This document shows positions 51,761 through 61,200 of a DNA stretch of 64,000 nucleotides, piece after piece. The DNA is from Siphonodentalium dalli (Eukaryota; Mollusca; Scaphopoda; Gadilida; Siphonodentaliidae). The number at the start of each line of letters is the position of its first letter. Position 1 is the first letter of the stretch. The DNA lies in NCBI GenBank assembly GCA_032622095.1, contig CP136064.1, forward strand, positions 173,296,310 to 173,360,309, in the 5' to 3' direction. The notes below the pieces were generated by a model. It was not told the origin of the DNA. It ran no database searches and worked only from the letters and a program-made list of their open reading frames with translations. Made by a program: the position numbers and the translations under genes.

Positions 51761-52999
51761 ATGCCTCATATTAAATATAAGCAACAACTTTTCAACTCTC
51801 ACTTTGAATTCCCGATATCTAAACTGATGGAGCATAACAGATAATTGTACCCATATTCTGGTTAGGCTCACACTAACAACATTTATAATGTTTTCACCAT
51901 ACAAACGTTAATACTACCATAATATCAGTCATATGTGCATTTTTGTATTTCGGGTATGACCCTGGCAACAGTTACCACTCATATAAGTAAGAATTATATG
52001 GTATTTTTTTCAGCCAGCTCAACACTAACAACAACTATTCTAATTGTTTTCAACATAAAAGTGCTATTAGGTGTAGTTTAGTTTGTTAAAGCTACCATAA
52101 TATCAGTCATATGTGCATTTTTAGATTGTGTGTGTGTCCCTAGCAACCGTCACCCCTTGTAAGTAAGAACTATGGTAATTTGTCAGGTCAAAACTGACAA
52201 CAATTATTTTCACAATAAAAATGCTACACGACGTAGTTTAGTTTGTTAGAACACATATAATATCAGTCATATGCATTAATCCGATGCCGGGTAGTTGCCT
52301 AGCAACCGTTGCTAAGAAGAGCCTGTCGCAAATGTCGCCACGTGTGAAAATGAGCAGTAGCGTATAAGGAACATATGTGCCAAGTATCATGCTTTTATCG
52401 CCCTTTTCACAGTTGGTGTGTTTTCTACAACAAACACTTGGACTAGCGGAAGAGCAAAATGTGATGAGAGCCAGTTTAGGGGGTAGGGTTATGTTTTTAC
52501 AAGTATTGACCACTTATCATAGGTATAGTTGCTAATCTCGCATATTATATTGCAGGAGTGATGTCTGTGCAGTTTTTAAAATAAATTGCTTGCGCATACG
52601 TAATGAATAGCCCGAGAAATTTGACATCGAATAGGACAGTTTGTCTGAAAAAATCGTCATTTTTTGGGGTCATTATGTTATTTTATATCCATATCGGCGA
52701 AATTCATTCAAATCCCCCCGTTGTATTTATATCTCTGGTTCGAGAATTGTGTATTGAACAATATTGAGTACATTTGGTATATGTTTCGGCTGAAAAAAAA
52801 TTATATCATCCCATTATTCCTATGATTGTGAAAAATATAAAAGTTTTTTTTTTATGGAAAAAATTGGTTAACTCCGAAAGCTCAACTCCGATTTTAGGGG
52901 ACTTTTCGTGACGGATCCTATGGCCTAAATAATATAAAAAAATTGTGTTCCGCGGATTTCGTTTGGAAATAGAACATAGCTGACCGACTACTAGCTAAT

Positions 53000-53390
53000 A
53001 CTTTCCCGCCTCGGGCACAGAGCATTATAGAATGTTATGCCTGATTGGCTAAGTTACATGTTTACTAACCTAAACCCTAAACCTCTCTATTCTCAGATGA
53101 AAAAAGAGAGTGAGGAAGGGAGTCTCACCTCCAACTTTGGTTAGATTCCGGGAAAATATGTCGATAAATACGTTTTAAACGGAGTTTATACCCCCCCCCC
53201 CCGGGTCCCAAAGTCTTATTGAAGCCATGGGATAGGATCTAAACAACGGACCTCGATATTTCTTCAACAATAAACAACACAGAGCGTCCGTGGTCATTAA
53301 ATTCATTGGTTCATGGTTAAAATGGTTAAAATTAAGAGCGTTTATCTCACTTATATGTCGGGAAAATGTAAACATAATTAAAGATGCATA
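53000..53390. other. No gene; C run at about 53191-53202
   Basis: Nothing else recognised. Confidence 0.3.
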
Positions 53391-53391
53391 A

Positions 53392-53802
53392 TCCGAATTA
53401 ACGCTCGCAAATTACTATTTCCTTTGCTTGGGGGGGGGGGTAAAAATATTGTTTTCGAGTCGATGAACCCACCCATCAAAGCTCAGAGTTATCAGATATC
53501 GATTTTTGAAATCTATTATTTTTCACCACCAATAATATTTAGTGGCCCAGTAAAAGTCGAATAGAAGACGGTCTCGGACCAAATTGCGAATGAAGATGGA
53601 TAACTCTAAAATAAAGTTGTTTTTTTGTGTCAGATATTTGACAAACTGGCTAAATTTCATTGAACAAAATGTTGATAAATAATAGGTTTTGGGCAATTTT
53701 ATACTATAGTTGACTGTGAGCATTGTTTTTGGGCAAAAAATGTTGTTGTTGTTGTTGTTGGAATCTGATGATATGGGGGCCATCGAATCGGATTGTGTAC
53801 CT
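53392..53802. mobile_element. TTAA-type MITE, copy M4
   Basis: The right end ATTGTGTACCT with TTAA outside; interior GGTCTCGGACCAAATTGCG and ATAACTCTAAAA match M1 and M3. Left terminus lost. Internal (GTT)n and G runs. Confidence 0.65.
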
Positions 53803-53805
53803 TTA

Positions 53806-55186
53806 ATGACAATTTCTCTTTTACTCCGGCGAGTGAGAGAAATGTATGCATGGTAGACCAATTATATTTTAATCATATACACATGCTTCGAGTATAATGA
53901 TAAGAGTGAACCAGGTATATATTCTTATCATGCTTGACCTTGAAAACACTATAAACGCAATACACAATCACTAAGCAAATATGCGGCCTGTGGTGTCCGG
54001 GCTGTAAATATATAATAGGTGGGTTTTCCCCGGCATGTTCTCAAAGTGGATTAAGTGCATGTGACCGGAATGACAATCAACAACTGAGGATATACGGAGA
54101 CAGGTAGAGGAAAGTATCACGACCTTGTGTGTAATGACCATGGACACGAAACGCAATGAGTGTGTTATATTGCTCCCATATCCACGTCACACCCACATAT
54201 AGTGCTAAGGGTACGTTCGTAGTTTGCAAGTTCCCACGGTGTGTTTCACAGGCGTTTTCTCATAAAGACAGACCCCCATATGATGCCAGAATACGAAAGG
54301 CAACATGCATATAAAATGCATATTTACAAAAGCTATGAGAAGTAAAATTTCGGAATTTCCACTGGCATGTAATGATGCTACTAACACATTGCCTTAATAT
54401 ACCTGTATGATTCATTCTTGCGAAATAATTGTATGCTATTCACAGGCAAATTTCGATGCATAGCTACTAGTGGAACTACATAGTTTTTACTTATCAGGTA
54501 GTTAGCTGTGCATGGTACAGATGCGTTTTATAAGAATATTTGCATTCGGTTTCTGGTACATTGTAGTTTTCTATATCGAAATTCCTGCGGAAGAATGCCT
54601 GGCAAATTTGCAAATGTATCAACCCTAAATGATGAACTCATTTGTAATTTTCATTCATTGACAATCGTGATGTGCTGATCAGAATAGCATGATTTGGCCT
54701 AACATAAAATTGCAATATACACATATATATTGATGATGCAATTGGGCACTATTCAAAAGTTAAGTGGATATAAATAAAATCGTTTTCCAAGGACTGGGAG
54801 TTTTACCAAGTAATACTAAAATAATTATATTAATGACCACATATTATTTTTAACATAAATGTTATCAATAGAAATAGCACTGAACTTGGGCCAATTGAAC
54901 ATTTGTGTTGATTTATATTCAAATTAACTTATATATTAGAGTTTACTTCCATTATAACCCCCAGAATGTCTCAAGCCCTTGCATATTCAGAGATTTCTTG
55001 TTTAAAATAGTCTATACTTAAATATTTAACCAATTAACCTTGCTGGGAACCCTAGGCTTCTGCGTATCTTCACAATTAACCCGTGTTTGTTATCCGAGAA
55101 ATATGGAAACTTTCTGTCATATGTACAACGATGACATACACCATGTGTGTATATATGTTTATGTTATTTTTATTTTGTATTTTCAG
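53806..55186. other. Region upstream of the membrane-protein gene
   Basis: No exon recognised. It should include intron sequence 5' of the acceptor at 55186. Confidence 0.3.
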
Positions 55187-55264
55187 TTAAAAGAAAAATG
55201 AAACCCGTTTTCAGTATTGTCTGCATCCAACTGCTTTCTATATGTGTTTCAAGTGTAATGTCCA
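55187..55264 (+). CDS. Exon with start codon and signal peptide
   Basis: The exon lies between a T-rich acceptor ending TTTTCAG (55186) and the consensus donor GTAAGT (55265). Coding starts at ATG 55198 and gives MKPVF followed by a hydrophobic stretch (SIVCIQLLSICVSSVM), a typical signal peptide; one base (phase 1) is left at the donor. The frame is open for a further 51 bases upstream, but that sequence is the polypyrimidine tract of the intron, so the ATG at 55198 is preferred. This is the first coding exon of the membrane-protein gene. Confidence 0.75.
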
Positions 55265-58200
55265 GTAAGTATCTAGGTCGCGGCTACATGTATATCAATA
55301 TGCACGTATGCATATGGGGAACGTTCCACGATTTAAATAGATATATGTAATCACATGCATATATGCCCCGTGTGGGTGTTTTGTGTGATCAAACGCATCT
55401 TATCTACTCATAGTGCACTTACTTGTGCATGTAACCACTCGATCTCTACTTGTTTTAGGTATAACATTTAACAGGTTTAGTCAATTATTATGGGACGCTT
55501 CTATTGATACGAAAGACGAAATGCACTTTGGGCATTGAGTCTCGATCGCCATCATCGTAAATTTATAATAAATGCCTAAATATAATCACAGATATATGGT
55601 TTATTTGTATTATGACATAAGCCCAAACAATCACAAAAACCCTGATTATTGAAAATCATTGATGACATTTGATGGATTTATTTTAAACAATGATTTACTG
55701 GTGACCTACTTTTTAATAAATGTCCAATAATATCCAACCTGTGATGAAAATCAAAATTCCGCTCCACGTTATCACAAGATAAATATTCAAACTTTCCAAA
55801 CAGGTATGATATGATCACCTGCGCTTTATAAGGTTTGATCTATCTTTTCCCAAATATTAACACTGAATTCCCCATTCAAATGTTGCCACTTTACCTCCCT
55901 TTTAAACAGTGGATACCTCAGATTCTAATAAAATTGGGCGATGTACTTACAAAAGTGGAAGGTACTTACAAAAACTTGGGAATATTCTTGCAAAAGTGGG
56001 AGGTTCTTACCAAAGTGGTCAATTATTACAAAAGTTGTATTTTTTTTGGCAATATAGACGATTGATTTTTATAATGATAACCGCTGAGCATGAATACTTC
56101 ATGAAGTTGTTTGTCAACATACAGGTGATGAAACAAAAGAAATGTAGCTTTTTCATTTTCTGCTCAATTTTAGCATAAAAAAATCACTCAATAAGCCTAT
56201 TTATTAATTAGATATAGGTTATCGGCCGCAATAAGTAGAACGCTGCCCGCGTCATAACTCATAAGTAACAAAAAGTCGGCCAATAAGTAGAAAACGCGGC
56301 CAATACGACAGACCTCGGCCAATATGGAAACAACCAATTAATAACATATAATAGAGGGGAAGTGGTTAATCGTAAGCCGGGCGCGGTTGCGGCGGTTACA
56401 ACCTACGATATTACTGTACACCACCCTGCAATCGGATTAGGAGTTCACGCTGTATATATACCCATCATATCTTTCACAATGTCAGAATCAGGAACTCCCA
56501 TAACACGACGAAGTATCTAGTAACGTGCTGTAGTAAACCCGGATTATCCGCGACAAAGTTTGAATTTCAAACACTGCTCGACTAAGGATATATTCTCCAC
56601 CGAAGGTCGGCCATAATAAGTGATCACTTTTTGGAAGAACCTCACACCTTTGTTAGAAAAATCGCCAGATTTTGTAAGAATCTTGATTCTTACAAGAGTG
56701 TACGAAAATTCTTAGTAAAGTGGCACCCATGTTGAGCTAACCCACGACTTGTTACTGGTCGGACTTCCTAATGTAACTGCAAATGCCAAAACAAATAAAC
56801 AAAATAGGGCGCACATGTAACCCCGTAACTGGTTACAAATGCGTCGTATTTTTTTTCTGCACCAAAATCTGCCATATATGGCTGGACAAGAAACAGTATT
56901 AGAAACGACACATGTGACTCGCGGTGGCCAAAAATAAACATCAGCACTTGATGGCTGTGATATGTTTGGTCAAGTGACAGATGCAAGGTTCAGATCAAAC
57001 TGAAAGGCAGAGTTGAATGTATGCCCTCTCTATGCTGGACAAATACTGCTAGCATAGCCGTACAGGCCATAGGGCTAGAGGGCTGCAGCCCCCTCCAATC
57101 TTTTGAAAGCTAAAAATTCGGACAATTTTTTGTCAAATTCGGGCAATTTTCGGGCAAATTGAATGGTATTTCAGGGGGAAATTGTGGAAAATTACAATAT
57201 TTTTCACATTTCTGCACGAATTATACATATTTAAGTATAATTTGAATCTATTTTGTTATTTTCCTGGCATATAATATAAAAGATATATTCTAAAAACTGT
57301 GTTGCACAACTGAATATATCATGTAAAAAAAAATCTGGCATAAAGTCTTAGCCACCCCCCCCCCCCCCCCCCTCAAAAACAAAATTGGGTGCCCGTATGG
57401 CTATGACTGCCATCACTTGTTAATCTTTATTTATAGAATCAAGTTAGCATTGAAGTTCGTGTTTTTTTCCAGCTATAACACGGCACTACAAGCCTCCTTA
57501 TCACATAGAAAGCATACGTCACCAATTCGATGGGTTCATAGAGAGCAACGCCATGTTGGGCTCGAGGGTCAAGGTCGAAAATCCAGAAGTGACTGGAGAA
57601 GACTTCAAATTTCATTATCTGCGTCTCGAAATAGTCAACGTCAATTTCACAACGGTACGTAAATAATATCATTCCACTCGTATTCGCATTGGAGAATGTG
57701 TTACTTGAATACCAATATATGCGATTGCTATTTCGCTTTATTAATAGATAGGTTTAGCGAAAGATATACATTGTACGTGTAACTTGTAACGCGTGTTAAT
57801 ATGGTATTGCTATGGAGATATATATGCATGGAGATGAATATGGCGAAACAGTCGGGGGGTTTATACGGCGCCAAATCTACACGTTTATAGATATCGACCA
57901 ACGTCCAGCGAAGCTTGTAAATAATAATCTCGTGGCGATAACAAGCGCCATATTACGATAAACGATACGCTTAATTGGCTTCAATCAAATTTAAGATCTT
58001 ACCGCGCAGGACAAAATCTCTGCCTGCACAGCGTTGAACGCTCATTCGGTGATCAGAATATTGTATTATTCCTCTTCGCTACAAGTTTCGTATGCTACAC
58101 GTTGGACACAATACTTCTAGACGATTTGACCGCTTAAGTGTAGTCGAGATTATCACATGAGTTAGGTTACCTCCGTTGGCAATGGCAACGCATGTTAAAA

Positions 58201-61200
58201 GTTACAAGTAGCTGTGGCTGAACCTGGCTAATGTTTTAAAAATCCGCTGCAACAAATTACGCCCTGTGTGTCATGCTGCCAGACTACGTTTCCTGCTGCT
58301 TGTAAGAAGATCAAATAAATGATCGATCTAAAGTTAGTTTCAGTAAACTTTCAGATAATGTCAACCGGTTAAAGGGGGACTATATACTCACATTTCCATT
58401 ATTTGAGGGATTTGTTCAGCTTGAAGTAATAACAAGAACTTTTACCAATATGCCAAGTGTGAGCACCAATAGAAATGGACCAACTAATTAGAATAGATGT
58501 GATATAATTGATATGCAGTTAATTAGGCAGAATTTATCATTAATTAGCGCATGGTTTCGTGCAAAAAGACACATGATCTCCCAAACGCGCAAGTTGACAC
58601 CTATGGGGCGGCGTTCTTCTATTCATTACCTATTTTGTGATATCAATAATTCATTTGTGATATCACAAAATGAATATATGATATCACAAAATCGAATATA
58701 TGATATCATAAAATTGTAAACATTTGTGATATCAATAATTCGGATGCAAAGACTATTTATTGATATTACTAAATGCATTTAGTGATATCATAAAATAGTT
58801 ATTGATAGCATTACTAGAATAAAACATCTAACATCTAAAATGAATTTATGACATCACAAAATCGAATGTTATTGATATCACTAAATGCTTTCTATTTTGT
58901 GATATCACATATTCGATTTTATGATATCTTAAATTAATTTTATGAATTCGAATTAGTGATATCATGTATTCATTTCGTGATATCAATAAATACTAGTTAT
59001 TTTATGATAACACATATTCGATTTTATCACTAATTCACGGACTCACAGGCGCTGTTCTCCTATTTATTACATATTTAGTGATACCAATAATTCATTTTAT
59101 GATATCACAAAATCGAATATATGATATCACAAAATAGAATATATGATATCATAAAATCGAATATATGATATTATTCAATATTTTATGATATCACAAAATG
59201 ATTTTAAGATATCACTAATTCCAATTTGTGATATCATAAATAAGTTTTTGGATATCACAAAAAATCGAATTATTGATATCACAAAATAGTAAGTATTTAG
59301 TGATATCAATAATTCGATTTTGTTTATATCATAAAATGTTGGGGAATTTTAAGATATCACAAAATGGAATTAGTGATATCATAAATTCATTTTGTGATAT
59401 CACAAAATCGAATATATGATATCACAAAATAAGTACATGTAAGTATTTAGTGACATCAATCATTCGATTTTATGATATCATAAAATGATTTAATGATATC
59501 ACAAAGTGTTGAAGGAATAGTAGTCCAGCTATGCCATATCCATTTATTGATATCACAAAATAAATTAATGATATCACAAATTCAAGTTTATGTTATCACA
59601 AAAAGTGATATCACTAAATGCTTACTATTTTGTGATATCAGTAAATCGATTTTGTGATATCAAAAATTTTATTTGTGATATCACAAATTGGAATTAATCA
59701 TTTTGTGATATCATAAAATAGTATACAGTTATCGCATTGTTTCGAGGTTGACACAGGGAATTGTCAACCCAAGGAAGTCAATATTCACCAAGGCCGTGGG
59801 CCGAGGTGAATATTGACTTCCAAGGGCTGACAATTCCTCGTGTCAACCAAGAAACAATGCGATAACTGTTTTATTATATGAAAGGCGCTTTGATTGGACA
59901 AGACGTTGTGACGTTGAACGTCGCTGGAAAAATCCTATCGTTTTTCAGGTCTGATAATAAGTTATGTTAACCAGTGAAGTAACTGACGTCACTCAGAACT
60001 GTTATTAACCTCTTGTTTGATTAATGAGGTGAATATCATTAGATATCTCGATTTGTTTGTTATGTCTTAACACAGGAATTGGGAATGAAACTTATGATCA
60101 TATAATAATATACAGTTATCGCATTGTTTCGAGGTTGATACGAGGAATTGTCAGCCCGAGGAAGTCAATATTCACCAAGGCCATAGGCCGAGGTGAATAT
60201 TGACTTCCAAGGGCTACAATTCCTCGTGTCAACCAAGAAACAATGCGATAACTGTTTTATTATATGAAACGCGCTTTGATTGGACAAGACGTTGTGACGT
60301 TGAACGTCGTTTGGAAAACCTGATGAATTTTCAGGTCTAATAATAAGTTATGTTAACCCCTGAATTATCTGACGTCACTCATAACTGTTATTAACCTGTT
60401 GTTTCATTAATGAGGTGAACATCGATAGATATCTCGATTTTTTCATTACGTTTTAACATAGGAATTGGGGAAAGAAACTTATGATCATATAATAATTAGT
60501 GATATCATATATTCCATTTTGTGATATCATGTTTTAATTTTGTGATATCACAAAATAAGTAATAAATAGACGAACGGCGCCCCGTAACACCCAGGATTTT
60601 CGCAAAAAAGTCACTCAGGATACGGAACTGCGGTGCAAGTCAAACTCAAAGGGATGCCTATTCAAATTCCGTTGAAATTCCACTCCAATCAAAGACTTTT
60701 CAATACACGGAATTTTATTATTATAGAATTATCAATAATGAATTTAAGAACAAAATTTATCTATTTTTCCCTGTTCTTCTTAATGGTGATATGTTTTACA
60801 GACTGTTATGCTTTTTGCATATTTAACCACTGAGAGTGCATTTGGTCCATTTAAGTCGATATATGGCCATCAAAGGCTCAGGCGGGTTCACAAGTTCGAC
60901 CTCATTATCTTCGGGTATGAAAATATACATTATAGTTGACTTGCATATTTAACCACTGAGAGTGCATTTGGTCCATTTAAGTCGATATATGGCCATCAAA
61001 GGCTCAGGCGGGTTCACAAGTTCGACCTCATTATCTTCGGGTATGAAAATATACATTATAGTTGACTTGCGGTGTCGAGTAGAAGGACATATTTAAGTTC
61101 GTTGGGCATGGACCTCTTGCACATTTGGTGACCATAGTTTTAAAATTTTGTAGCCGGCGGAGGAACACAAACATTTGATGACGAACGAGATGGTGCCAGT

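Larger units (their letters stand above)
45290..52965. mobile_element. Second, older giant foldback structure (~7.7 kb)
   Basis: The arms at 45775-46500 and 51845-52510 are inverted copies: CTACCCCCTAAA, CTTGGCACATA, GTTCCTTATAC and GCAACGGTTGCTAGGCAACTA recur inverted. Both contain ~165-bp tandem units beginning CGGTTGCTAGG and including TGACTGATATTATGGTAG. A short outer match (45358-45395 with 52870-52905) suggests the true ends lie near 45290 and 52965, but I could not find a target duplication. The core is a directly repeated minisatellite. Confidence 0.6.
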
